Shown: piece after piece, positions 41,986 through 54,462 of the stretch
Layout of the letters: each line of letters opens with the position of its first letter
Position numbering within the stretch: position 1 is the stretch's first letter
Source: Hydractinia symbiolongicarpus
Taxonomy: Eukaryota; Cnidaria; Hydrozoa; Anthoathecata; Hydractiniidae
Length of the DNA: 60,000 bases
NCBI RefSeq assembly: GCF_029227915.1
Contig: NC_079879.1
Location: forward strand, 5,458,001-5,518,000
Reading direction: 5' to 3'
Made by a program: the position numbers and the translations under genes
The notes under the pieces: generated by a model
Told to the model about the DNA's origin: nothing
Databases searched by the model: none
What the model saw: the letters and a program-made list of their open reading frames with translations, nothing else

Positions 41986-44005
41986 ATGGCGAAAAGATAC
42001 GAGCAAAAAGGTTCCCTGTCACTGCGATCGGATCATATGGATTATGGTCGGGCAACATTAGTCTCGAACTGGTAAGGTTAGATTTCTGGAATTCTGGTTA
42101 GCGTTTGGATTTAGTTTAAGTTTTCTTATAACATATTGACTGCTCTTTTTGTTAAAAGTCTTTGCCGACATACAGGCCTAAAGTTTGAATAGTTCTTTTA
42201 AAATACAAATCTTTTGTTCATTTTTTAAGGTTTTTACAAATAAGTTTTCTTTTATATGTACTTTCTGTGGCACACTAGCTATATTTAGCTATAATTCACA
42301 CAATTACTTATTTTATAGGCATCAGGCCAGAGAAGCTGAACCAAAAGATCATGATATTCATAAAATTGGTCAATATGATGCAAAGAATCGAAATTTACAT
42401 CAATCAACTTATAACAGAATTTTAAACGTTACAGATGGGGTATATAATTATATTTACCAGGGATTTGTTTTCTTTTGTATGCAGCTAACCATGTATATGT
42501 ATTTTTTCTTTCAACGATGATTGCAGCAGGAAGATGTGCATATTTTACATAGCTAGCCTCACAAATATCGAGGGATGTTTCCTGTTTATTATTTCCAGGA
42601 GGGGCCATGGCGTAGATGGGGAGTCATAGAGTATTTAATGCTCATTTTGAGCTACGCAGACCCAATACACCTTTACAATAATTCAATTGTAGCTACATGC
42701 GTTCCTGGCTCTCCATCATTTTACAATATCGGAAGAAAGGAGGTAAAAAACGTTTTTCCTCCAGTTTTTTTAACTTTCTTTGTATCAATTTCTTTCAAAT
42801 TTTCAGGACATGTTAATAACAATAAGATACAACTTATGTGTACTTTGCATTAAAATCAAAACGCGGCAAGAAAAGTTATCACGAAAGTGTTTTCCCCTTA
42901 GTAAACTCTTGTAAAAGTGTGATGTTTACCTCCTCCGATCTCAAAATGAGCTGCGATGGAGTGTTAGTTTTCCCGAATTATCGTAATGGTGCATTAGGGT
43001 CCGCGCTCCACCAGAAAAACCTAACATCCAACGGCCCACACAATGTACCATCTCTCCAATTTCCCCGGGGCCATGGTAACTTTCACGCGCCCATATTGAA
43101 TCCCCACCAAGTTGTATATCCCGTCCTCATTCTGTAACTATTCAGGGACTTGACTCTTTTACGTAGCTCTGTTCGATATTACCATCACAGCATAACCATC
43201 ACATAGATCCCCCGTTCAGTAATTATTCTAAAGAACAGTTAAAAGTCCTTAAAAAATCACTTGGCTACAATTATTCTAGACATTCCCTGTATCTACAAGT
43301 CATGATCACATGAACCAAATAAAACTTAGAAAAGATTTTGAAGAAAAGGTTTCAAGGCATGCGATGATCGATCATTCTACATTTCATCACACCACGAAAC
43401 ACAGGTAATAATACTTTGTTGAAAAACAGATGAGTAATTTTTATTTTAAAGGCCTAAGTGTTTGACGAATAAAATCTTCCATATTGAGCAAATGTTTTTT
43501 AGAAACACTGGCACACCCGAACGAGGATTTGGAAGTATATTACCTAGACACCCGACCAATCACAACACAAGGTAAATTTTATAAAATTTATTGATTCAAA
43601 CTTTTTAACTATATGTAAAATCATAAGTTAGGGGACGAAAAATACAAAAAATGACCAAATAGGCGAACCATTAAAAAGTACGTGAATTTAACCCATAACG
43701 CGCTGTCGTAATTTTTTTCTTCGAAATTTGAAACCAAAAGCATGTTTGTTTTCAGGTATTTAGACACCACCTACGAAGTCGATTACAGAAATACGTATCC
43801 ATACGAGCCATCGCCAGTCATTGTTAATGATGACAAAGACGAGAGCGCTGCTTACCGGAAGTGTCATTCCCAATTTACTGATGTTGCAGATTACAGGCGC
43901 CATGGTAGAAATACATGGCATAACGAGTCGGGAACATACGCCAACAGTGAAACCAAAAAAGAAGTTTTTAAAACCACTAATCCTATACCAGAAAGACTTC
44001 TATAG
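41986..44005 (+). CDS. CFAP95: CFAP95 (C9orf135-type) cilia and flagella associated protein, complete, five exons
   Basis: Exons 41986-42071, 42319-42439, 43280-43404, 43503-43571, 43756-44005; all joins are in phase with GT/AG borders. The product begins MAKRYEQKGSLSLRSDHMDY, then has NWHQAREAEPKDHDIH, TPERGFGSILPRHP, TYEVDYR and, at the C terminus, YRKCHSQFTDV, GRNTWHNESGTYANSE. Each block lines up with human C9orf135/CFAP95 in the same order (KGSL.LRS, SWHRDREA.PK, GFG...PRHP, Y...DY, KC.SQFTD, NTWHDESG.YANS). The family is a microtubule inner protein of ciliary doublets, without enzymatic motifs. Its presence implies motile cilia or flagellated cells. The gene is divergent from REV3L (ATGs about 1.5 kb apart) and convergent with the ankyrin gene. 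Intron 2 carries a SINE fragment split by a MITE. An open frame at 42,575-42,853 inside that intron is not an exon. Confidence 0.9.
42620..43135 (-). mobile_element. SINE copy, 5'-truncated, split by a MITE (CFAP95 intron 2)
   Basis: The SINE tail (GAGTATTTAATGCTCATTTT..., 42,629-42,666) and body (GGTCCGCGCTCCACCAG..., 42,993-43,115) match the copy at 2.8-3.1 kb on the same strand. They are separated by 326 bases absent from that copy. Confidence 0.65.
42667..42992. mobile_element. 326-bp MITE nested in the SINE
   Basis: The insertion begins ACACCTTTACAATAATTC and ends with its imperfect inverse, GAATTATCGTAATGGTGC (about 15 of 19 matching). A second inverted pair lies inside (GGAGGTAAA and TTTACCTCC). 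Comparison with the uninterrupted SINE suggests a 2-base AT duplication. It codes for nothing. Confidence 0.55.
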
Positions 44006-44511
44006 CATCAAACTTCTAATTTTTCTGTAACTTTATACGATCCATTGAAAAAATAATTGAACAAGTCCCTTGTAATTCTTTTTTATATCTATATACTAAC
44101 GTAACCACATGTAAGGACTAACAATAACCATAAAATACAATGATTTCATATAAAGATTGTGTATTTTTAATATGATCTTACAACTCCTATGTACAGATAT
44201 AAAAAACCCATAAAAACTGCTGGACACGAAACACAAGTAAAAATATACAGAACAAATAAATCATATGTAAAAGTTTTAGGTTAGAGATACCTGTTGTGTT
44301 TAACGAGAGGCAAATACGTGCACAGAAAAAAATAATTTAAACATAAATAATAAAAAAATACTTAATATTAAATAAATGCGTCGAAAATAAGTTTTACAAA
44401 AAATATTTTACAGCTGATTTACCAAATAGATAGAGCATTTGTGGAAAAAAATAATTCAAATAAATTAGTGAATTAATTTACCCGATCATTTTTCTACCCA
44501 GTAGTTTGTTT

Positions 44512-47500
44512 TCACGAAGTCTTAGTTCTTTCTGCTTTCACCATTTGCTCGAGTTCTAATACACGTGCTCGTAAAGCTTCGTTTTCCATCTCTTTTTTTG
44601 CTTTTTGTTTGGCCTCGATTTCAAGTTCCTTTAGTCTTTGTTCATACATTTGAACCATTGCGTTTTGATCTAAAAAAAGATTTTCCACATTAACCACCTC
44701 GTCAAATTTCAAAAGCTGCAAACATTAATAGTTAAAGCATGGCAAGAAGAGTTTAAGAAACGTTAAAATTCGACAGTTTTAAAACGCAAATTTGAAATGT
44801 TTTATTGAAGAGATTATTTCGGTTTGTCTGTTCAGTATTCATATTATTGTGGAAAGTTTATCATTTCTTGAACATGGTAGTTTAGTAGGCGACGTTTCAA
44901 TTATATGAATTTCGATCCTCTGATATTATATAAATACATGCTCAACATCATTTTAACTTTGCCCGATGATGGAAGAAGGATCCCCCGAAAAATCGCTTAC
45001 TGAATATCATGTTCAAGAAATAATAAACTTTTCACAGTAATTGAATGTTTTCTTTATTTGTGAGGATATATTGTTACATACCCTCGGAAATGTTTTTCTT
45101 TTTTGAACGTAAGCTAGCTTGTTTTGAATTCTTAGGTAGACTAACAGAAATATCTTTGTCTAAATCAACTGCAGACGCTCTCTTGTTTAATCTTTTAAAT
45201 GGGCTTCCATAGTCCTCATTCGAATCATTAGCATTCAAATCTAGACCCCTTGTTAATTTTTCCGTCAATTTATTAAGTTCGACTTTAATATGTTGTGAAA
45301 ACTCTTCTACATTTTTTTTCGATCCTCTTTCTAAAGAGGTTTCGATCATTTCGAGTTCCGCTCTCAGCTTGTTATGAAAGTCTTCCTCTCGCTTTTTCTG
45401 CTCAATAAAACGTTCATCAGTGGCTTGCAAAGCTCTCTCGAATTTCTTTCTCATTTTTTTCATTTGTTTTTCCAATGAAACCTTAGAAGCGTTGAGTTGG
45501 TACTGAAGCTCTGCCTGTCGAATCATCATTAATTCTTTTTCGTCTGCTACGTGCTTCTGTTTTGACTTCGTAGAATTTCCTTTGTTCGATTTCTTGGATT
45601 TCGACTAAACGAAAAAAGCTCATGATGAGGTGACGACGGTAATAGGAAATTAATTATTAAACAATTTAGAGAAATAACTTCAAACAAATGATACTAATTT
45701 CGCAATGTTTATTACATGAAAGGATGTGAATAAATATTTTCGTCTTGAGAAATGATAAGGTGAAGATAATAACTCATTACAATCATAAATACATCAAAGA
45801 GAATGGCAGAACATAACGTTCATATAAAGACGACCACAAAAACGATATTTTTGATTTAGGAATGTTAATACCCTAGAGAAACTTCCATAATAAAAATGTA
45901 TCTATTTCTCACAATTTATACTCTGTGTCAAATTTCTAATACCTTAAAAAAACAGCCTTGATATTGAATAGATTCATCTGAAAGATAATCAATATCCAAG
46001 TCACCACTGTATCGTGCTTTTTGTGGAGATGACGTGTTTTGTTTGCCGACACGCATCGGAGTTTGATGAGGTGACATAAAGCGCGGATCGTGCCTAAATA
46101 TGCAATTTAAAGATGACGTAAACATGCACCGGCACATGACATCCAATACAAAATTTAAATGTAACAATATGCTAATTATTGACGGGAATGCTTACATTAA
46201 TTCTTCATATTCATGCGTATATATTTTATCTCTTTTGCTTGACTAAATCAAAAAAAATGTGACACAAATTATAATTTTAAATTTTAACATGCAACATTAA
46301 CACAAAAGAAAACCTACTTTGTGCTTCTTTTCATCTTTTCGATGACGGTCGTACTGTTGTAGGTCTTCTAAAAGACGATTTTTCTCCCCTCCCTTCTTGT
46401 GTTTTCTTCGCTGTGATGACGACATAAACGTGTGAATACGATCAGCCTTCACGTCCTGTAAGCAATCACACGAAAATAAATAAGTACATAAAAAAATTGA
46501 ACAGTCTTTGTAGACAGAGTCAAGGAAACAGAACATATAACCAAAAAGAAATAAAACATTCACTGGACATTTACAATCTAATATCTCAGACACAAAGTAC
46601 TGGATGAATATTTAAATAGTTGAAAACTATAAAAAAAGACATACAAGAAGAATAAATAATGGAGATTCACATCTTTCCTTCACTTCACTTTTCAAATCAA
46701 CATTCATCTTGTAAAGATAACCTTCAAGCACGATGAAAGCACGAGGAGTCTACTACCAATAATGTCTTTTTATTGTAACATTTTTTTTTAACATCGCGAT
46801 GAAAAGCTCAATTAAATTTAATAGTAATTAAATTACTACTGAAGTTTTAGATTTACAAAGCACGGGAAAACATTCAATAACATAACTGTAAGTAGAACAG
46901 CAAAAGAGGAGGTGTCACCATTGTTTTTAATTCAAATAAAAGGAAGTCTCGATATGACAACATAGTATCAGTTAGATCTCACAAAATTACAAGCAAATTT
47001 TAAGACAAGTAGGTTAATTAAGAAATTAAAAAGACAGCCAAAAACATTCCAGTGTTTTGGTCTAACTGGTACACTACACAATATTCAATTCAATTTAAAA
47101 TTCTTGTAATTCCTTATAGAGGAATTTTATTTGCTATAGATTTGAGCTTTACTTTGTTTAGTAATGTTGCTTAAAAAAAAGCAACAAAAAATCTTCCCGT
47201 GTGTGAGCCAGCTGGATGTAGTGACGGGTAAATTGCGTAGATTATTCCACGCGCTGACGACTAGTAATTATAACAACTTACTTTACGGGATAATATATTT
47301 GTTGGGGTTATTTGACAGCAAACATACCAAGCTATGAATGATGACTTTTTTTAATCCAGTTGTACTCTGCGTTCTTAGAACAGAAGCTTTATTTTAAACT
47401 TTTAGTCCATCCGCGATAATAGGACGTTTATGCGTTCCATCCGCGAAAGTTCGTGAAAAATGCGTTTCAAATATATCTTATTCTAAATCTTCCGAGAAGT

Positions 47501-50500
47501 TTAATTTAATTTTCAATAATGGATTAAAGCTTTTTTACCAAATTATTCCTAAATGTAAAAAAAAACAAACAAAAAAACGCATACCATGGGCAGAGAAATT
47601 CCTGAATCAGTAGTTGGTACCCACAAACTCAACAAACTTGAAGATGTAGCGGTTGGCAGTTCTAACGATGGATGTTGTACAAAAGTTGTAGGACTGCCGT
47701 CACTCGACCTGTTGTACTTCTGTTTTCGATGTGGACTGCCATTTTCGTCGTTTAAAACAGGGACAGGCGACCCAGCGCTTAGTTGACTAGCTGTTGGACT
47801 GGTAGGGCTTCCTGAGCTGCGATGCGAGCGTCTTTTCGTTTTTTTCTATACACAACAACAAACAGATTTTAACATAAGCTCATGTATAATATCAATATAA
47901 ATATGCAATAGTAATTTTGTAGTTGCAAATCAAATTTCACGTAGTATCCACATTTCAAATTAATTCTATCCTTTCTACTTTGTCAAAACTGCATACAGTT
48001 TTTTTGCTATAAGTTGGGTTCACGAAGAATGCATAACGAAGAGACAAATACAAAGGGCAGCGCGACTTTTTAAACACACTTAATCCATTCATTCATTTAT
48101 TCATTGATTTATTTATTCATTGATTTATTCATGCATTGATTTATTCATTATTCCATTTTTTCAATTATTTACTATTTCTTGATCATTTCATGCGACAAAT
48201 ACCATACATTTATTAAAACAGACGACGGAATTAACGTATGATAGAATACAAACAGAAAAATAGAAATAAATTTTTGATAGGAAAAACAAGCGAGGTTTAG
48301 GGTAGAGTAGACACGACACGATCAAATTGCACTTTGTATAGTTAAAATTTTAAGCTTGTTGCCCAACCATGGTTAATCAAAAACAACTATCACCAACACT
48401 TTTCTTGAGCTTTAATTTGACGCGCACTTAATCACCAGTGCTCTAGTACGTAAAACGGCCCGGCCTTACACATGGTTTCAAAAAACATAAAAAATGGGAT
48501 AAACTAACGGATTACCTTCTTGTATGGATCTGGTATAAGTTGAACAATATCCCGAAAGCCATGCCTTATCGCTATATCTTTCGCAGAATCTCCAACCTAC
48601 AAGAAACAAATGTTATTACATGACTTGAAAACAACAAAAAAGACTTGCAAAGAAGAGTTGAGAACTTACATTATTTGCACTGAGTTCCACTGGCTGGTCT
48701 GCATTTAAAATATATTCAACATATTGTACTTCACCAGTATCAGATGCCAGATGGAGTGCAGAATTGCCATCCTAAATGACGGAAATGGTAGGTAAGAGCT
48801 TTTGTTTTATTGGGCGAAAAGCCTTATTTTTATACAATCTTTTTGACTTCCAAAATGCTAAAAGCAGACCTTTCTGAAAATTTGATAAAGAGAAGAGAAA
48901 CAAATTTTCTCATCAAGAAAGGAAATAGCACTCAATCAAACAACTTACATGGTTTTGTATGTTCGCATCTGCACTATGTTTTATTAAACATTTCAATGCT
49001 TTTATTGACTTGGTTTTCACCGCAAGGTGGAGAGCGGTGTTACCATGCTATGGAACAAAAAAATGCATAGTCAGCAATATTGTTGATAGAACAGAAATAT
49101 AAACGGGAGCACAACAACTTACTAAATCTTGAGTTGTCTTGCTTACTCCAGCTTTCATTAGTATCGTCATAGCTTTTACATTATGGTTAACAGTGGCAAT
49201 ATGTAGTGGTGTAAAACCATCCTAGGTAGAAAAGATTGAGGTCGCATTTATAAAAAAGATTGAGGTCGCTTTTATAAAAATCAAGATACGTTTTTCACAT
49301 GTTTAAAAGATGAATAATAGCAGAGCACGTGAACCTTCAATTTTTGTGTGAATAACAGAGACAACATTATAGAAATTTGTACACAGCTCAAATAATGTGC
49401 ACAGACTGGAGAGACGAGAAGAAGACAAATGCATTATCGAAAGGAACTTCAGTCAATTTAATGTAACATGTTCAATTGTTCTAATTATTTCACCAACGTC
49501 AATCAATTAGAAACAAGTCTCGTATTTATAAGGTAACTTCAGTACTAATGAGTTACTAATGACTTATCTGGTTGTGTTACTATTTACGTTATCTTACTTA
49601 TCAATAATCTCACTTATTCAGGAATTCTATAACTCAAGTATACGGGAGTTATGTTTTAAACTGCTGTGTTTATTATAACAAAGTGTCGCGTTCAATAAGC
49701 TATCTCAAGCATGTATTAAAAGAGAAATAATATTGCACTTAGTTTTTTAAGATTTTGTCTTTAATTTTGCTATATTTCACGTTTCTTTAGCACCCAGACA
49801 CAAGAAAAAAAGCTAGATATACAATGGTGACTAAAAAAGATTCAAATATGTTATTTCCAAGCATTTGTTTTTGCCACAGAATGATGGCTACATAAGGTTT
49901 TTAAGGTCATTAGTTTTATTTCTAAGATCCAGCAACCACCCTGAATTTTATCGAAGATCAATCAGAACTACTAAGGAGTTACCCTATCATATCGCCGATT
50001 CAAAACATCAAGAACTTACTCGATTTCTAATATTTAAGTCAGCTTTGATATGAATGAGCAATTCGATGACTTCAACATAATCGTTGAGACAAGCCAGGTG
50101 ACATGCTGTATTACCTTCCTATGAAAAAACAAGAGGATTGAAAATATTTCTTGTATGTACTTTAATGTTGAAATTATTGCAGTGGAAAGAAGAAAGTCAC
50201 CTGATCTTGAACATCAAATTCTGCATTGTTATCTAAAAGAATTGACACTATGTCATGATGTCCTTCTGCTGATGCCAAGTGTAATGGAGTTCGATCACTC
50301 TAGGAAGAAAAAGTTAACTGGGGTGATACACTACCCTAAATAAATATGGATGAAGTATTATAAGCAACCCAGGTATTGTAAATAAACCGCACATTGTAAA
50401 CAAAGCAAAGTAAATATGTTTACCTTATCCTTCGCATTTATTGAACATCCGTTCTCAATAAGGAGGTTAGTTACTTGGATATGACCTTTACATGCCGCAT

Positions 50501-50967
50501 AATGTAAACAGTTTTTTCCATCCTAGTTAAAGTTATGTTTTTACTTTTTTAGTTACCATAAAAAACCAAAAAAATAACAGTAAGTTGGCAGAAAGTACAA
50601 GATGAAATTAAATTGCAAGAAAGAATAATATGGCCACTAAAGTTTTAAAATCAGAAACTTTTATTGTTTACAAGCACATAAAAACAACAACAACAACAAC
50701 AACAAACTACTAAAGCACAACAAATCAAATTTTAATGTAATTCCAGTCACCCAAAAGATGAAAAAGGAGGGCAAAGATTTAAATTATAATTTTTGTGGGC
50801 CTGCCAAAAAGCAAACAAGATTTATGCCTTTTGGTTACCTGATCTTGTACACGAACACTTGCGCCTTGTTGTAACAATAATATCACATCGACTTCTTTTC
50901 CCCAGCCGCAAGCAATCAACAAATCCCGATGTTTTTTGAGTGCATCCTCTGAATACTCATCAGCCAT
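44512..50967 (-). CDS. ANKRD6/diversin-like ankyrin-repeat, coiled-coil protein
   Basis: Exons 5' to 3': 50839-50967, 50424-50522, 50201-50299, 50020-50118, 49123-49221, 48949-49047, 48670-48771, 48516-48596, 47585-47845, 46318-46455, 46196-46242, 45943-46093, 45082-45604, and terminal exon 44512-44715. TAA directly precedes the ATG, confirming the start. The first eight exons encode about eight ankyrin repeats (for example DGKNCLHYAACKGHIQVTNL), most one repeat per 99-base phase-0 exon. A Ser/Pro-rich linker and a basic segment follow, then a long coiled coil (QLNASKVSLEKQMKKMRKKF...) and a closing coiled coil (YEQRLKELEIEAKQKAKKEM). Length, about 709 residues, and order fit ANKRD6 (diversin), which in vertebrates and flies acts with Dishevelled in planar polarity and beta-catenin control. 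The join 45082 to 44715 is out of phase, so a small exon is missing from this model. The orthology call is moderate. Confidence 0.75.
47199..47264 (+). mobile_element. Helitron-like 3' end, copy 4 (inside an intron of the ankyrin gene)
   Basis: A short piece ending ATTCCACGCGCTGACGACTAG followed by T (quoted end within 21 bases by key part GACGACTAG), equivalent to the last 60 bases of copies 1 and 2. The hairpin is decayed. Confidence 0.4.
48085..48160. repeat. TTCATTGATTTA-type tandem repeat
   Basis: Imperfect repeats of TTTATTCATTGA in an intron of the ankyrin gene. Confidence 0.7.
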
Positions 50968-51004
50968 TTACCAGTCTATGATCGAATCATGAATGCTGAA
51001 TTCT
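50968..51004 (-). promoter_or_regulatory. 5' untranslated end of the ankyrin gene with a splice acceptor
   Basis: On the minus strand, 35 untranslated bases precede the ATG. They begin at 51002 right after CATTTAG, a good acceptor, so the gene probably has a non-coding first exon further upstream that I cannot place. From 51,005 to 53,570 I see no gene, only AT-rich sequence with a few open frames of about 60 codons. Confidence 0.45.
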
Positions 51005-53579
51005 AAATGAACAAACACAACAACATAATGCTTCATCAAGATTCGCCTTAATAAGTAATACATAAGTTTTAATATTTTAAGAAATTAAGAAAAAAAACTG
51101 TCACATATAAATTAATAAAGATATAAAAATGGTGAGAAATCTTTTAAAATATAAGTTAATACACAAACTTTTTTGTTACGTCAAAACATAGAGAGTTGTC
51201 ACTAAAAATTTATTTGAGTGAATATACAGACAGCACGAATTATAAGCAGCTACAACGTGGGATACACTAAATAGTGTATTCCATTTGAGGTTGCATCTAA
51301 CAGCCAGCTAATTTATGTGGTCACAAAATTTAATAGTATTCACTATCTCTATGCTAACAAGTCTATAAAAAAATAGAGGAGGAACAGAAGTTTTTTTATA
51401 ACTTGAATGCTGCATGGGTCAGTTTAACTAAGAGTGTTTCCTAAACTAACTAATGATTTGAATGAATTACTTTTATTCCAGCATAATATTAGAAAACATT
51501 AAAGTAACAAATATATATTTCTAAACAAAATACACATATATAATAAACTATAGCTATGCAGTTGTATTACTTAAAAACACTGTAATTTACTAAAGTTAGA
51601 AAAACTTTTTTATTATATTGTTCTTTGGAAATTCCTAGCAATTTTCCCAAATTGCATCTCCAGTATAATAATAGACAATACAATTAAGCAACAAACCATT
51701 TATTCTTTTTCAGGAAATAAGTAAATTATCTTCAAAGTATTTACCATCATACTCATATAATCAACAACTTTAGTTTTAACATGTCACCAGATAAATGACT
51801 GAACACAAAATATTACAAAAGCAGACAAACTTAAAGATTAATTGCTTTGATTCCACAAGAATTTATTGTAACTGCTTAGTTGCTAAGCAACACAAAAGCC
51901 AATGGATTCATACTTACTTTATTAAAAGGACAATATTACATAGATTGCATAGATGCTGTATGCATCTATGCAATTAGTTCTTTTATAAGCTTAGAAATTG
52001 ACTTTCAAACTTATTAATAACATAAAAACCACTGATTATGAAAACTTGAAAACTTAAAAAAGGTGATCAGGAACTAGTATATAAACAAATTATGAAGCCT
52101 GAATGTAAACAATATTGCTTTAATGTAAACAAACAATGCATATTTGTGAATGCATGTTTTAAATGTTTTAAGCTAAACAAGGTAGTTGACCAAACAGCAT
52201 AACTTGGCCAATACTGCCAACTCAATAGTGGTGAAAGCCAAGTAGCTGCACTTTCCACAACGTCTTGTATTACAACTCCCTCTGCAGCTTAAAAAGGTTT
52301 CAAGAATCTAAAATTTTAGGTGTGATGATGCCTGGAAAACTTATACTGTTCACGATTTTGCATGTAACCAAATAACTTTATCCAAAGCCCTAAGTCTGCT
52401 GTGAACATTAAAAGATTCAGAATGCATTTTATTTAGATAGAAACAACTTTCTCAATTGCTTGTGCGTGACTAGCAGTTTCCAGTAAACATACGCTTTAAA
52501 AAACCTGTGAATACGTTGGAAGACTTTTTATACAATAAACCAAAACTAGCAGTAAAAAAAATTGTAAATCGAAAGTTACTTTTGATGGAAAAACAAAGAA
52601 GATAGAGTGCTAAAATTGGTACTAGGTTTAAGAAAGTATTTAATACCTCTAAAAAATTTTAGAGTCATTGTTGTTGCTTTGTATATGGCTTATTCTGTGC
52701 AAATTTTGTAAAAATAAAGCTAGCTACTAGCTAGTTCAAAAAATTTATTACACCAAAAGTCTTGATTTAATAGCATAGTAAGTGTTTATATCAAATAAAG
52801 TTTGAATCTATAATATAAAAAATATTAATAACAAGCTTTTGAATGTTATTAATTATCATTGTTACAGTCATACACATGCTTAAGATTAACTAATAGAAAT
52901 GAAATAATGAGAATAACATGATCTTTAACAGCTATAAATCTATTTCTATAATGAGGTCATAATAAAACGTAAAATGTGTTTGTGATAGAAAATAATACAA
53001 AAGTATACAAGAAAAAACCCGTCTGCATTTGACTTCATAAAAACTTTATAAAAAATAAAAAATAAAATAAAAATTTACCATTGTGAATTTTCACTTTCAA
53101 AACTCTGACAATCCCAAAAAATAAAATGTGAAAAGTTATAAAATTAATAACATGCACTTTTCTCAAATGGAAAGGAAAAATCAGAATCAAACCTTTTCTT
53201 GTCAACTTGACATTTTATTTATGCAACAATAAGCCTCTTTTTGTCAAGTTTCATATTGTGTAAAAATTCACCAATACATCATATTTCATTGTATAATTTT
53301 TTAAATGTTGAAAGTTCACAAAACATTTTAACTTTAAGCAAAAAACCACCTGGTCTACTGAAACTCTTCTCTTATGAAAGATGTTTCTAGAACTGATTAA
53401 TAAATAAAGGAACAGAGTATAACAAAGACTCTTTTACATAATTAATGATAACTTTTTATATTCAAATAGTTTTTATTCAACTATAAGGATTTACCATCAG
53501 ACATGAAATTATTAATTTGTGCATGAAATTATGAAAGATAGGCAGGAGAAAAATAAAAAGCAAAAACTAACATAGTTAC

Positions 53580-53714
53580 TGCATTTCCTTCTGTAAAATA
53601 AACAAGAACCAAGAAATTTTGGAAGGCCATAATCCCACCAACTTCCAACAACAGAATAAAAATTTCTATTAAGTCTTCCCGAAGACGATTTATTTCAAAA
53701 ACATCCAAATAAAC
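53580..53714 (-). other. possible orphan exon, membrane-like
   Basis: 135 bases open in phase 0, between an acceptor (TTCTTTTAG) and a donor (GCA|GTAACT). The reading is REDLIEIFILLLEVGGIMAF with FLVLVYFTEG after it, a hydrophobic segment flanked by charged residues. No family recognised. Could be part of an unidentified gene whose other exons lie between or beyond, or chance. Confidence 0.22.
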
Positions 53715-54462
53715 CTAAAAGAAAGAATACAGAAACTTACATAAACATAAAAACTGAAACATTATTTTAAGCTCTTTGTTTATAGGATTCTTATAGGTCA
53801 TCTATAGTTGAAAGTCTATCCAAAGTAATGTTATATAGCTTCAAACAAAAACTTTGCATGCATTGAACTCCCACTTATTTTGCAAGTAACTTTTTTAGGA
53901 TATTTACAAGAATTTAGGAGGATTTTAGCTGTTTTTCTTTAGGTTTTTTAATAAGGGGGGAAGACGTACAAATACTTAGGAGATTTTAGGAGAATTTGAA
54001 TTAGTGACCAGGGTAGCTTAGCAAATATTTCTGACTTACATTCCACAAAAAAATAATAGAGTTTCATAAATAGTTGTTCTCTAAAATTTTACCAGACTCA
54101 TTGAAACATAATGTTTGCCAAAGTGTTGCAAAAGGACAATATAGTTTTTTTTACCTATGATGGCAATGTTACTGACAAAATTCTATAAATGTGATACTTA
54201 TAAGAAATGGACTTTTAAATACTTAAATATAGATGACCTTATATAAACCTATACTAAACTATGATTATAGCCACACATGCTGAATATATAGGATGAAATA
54301 GTTTTCAATTACAATATTCTGAAGTGTTGAAAATTTGGGAAGTTTTGACCAAATTAGACTTTAAAGAGGTGGACAGGCTTTTTTTTAATCAACAATTGAT
54401 CTTTTTAGACAACCACACATATATTCAGTATACAATCATATAAAATATTTATTAATAATCTA

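Noticed and set aside
42575-42853. Open frame in CFAP95 intron 2 as an extra exon
   Set aside because: It is made of SINE and MITE sequence, and skipping it gives a perfect phase match between exons 42319-42439 and 43280-43404 with family-like protein.
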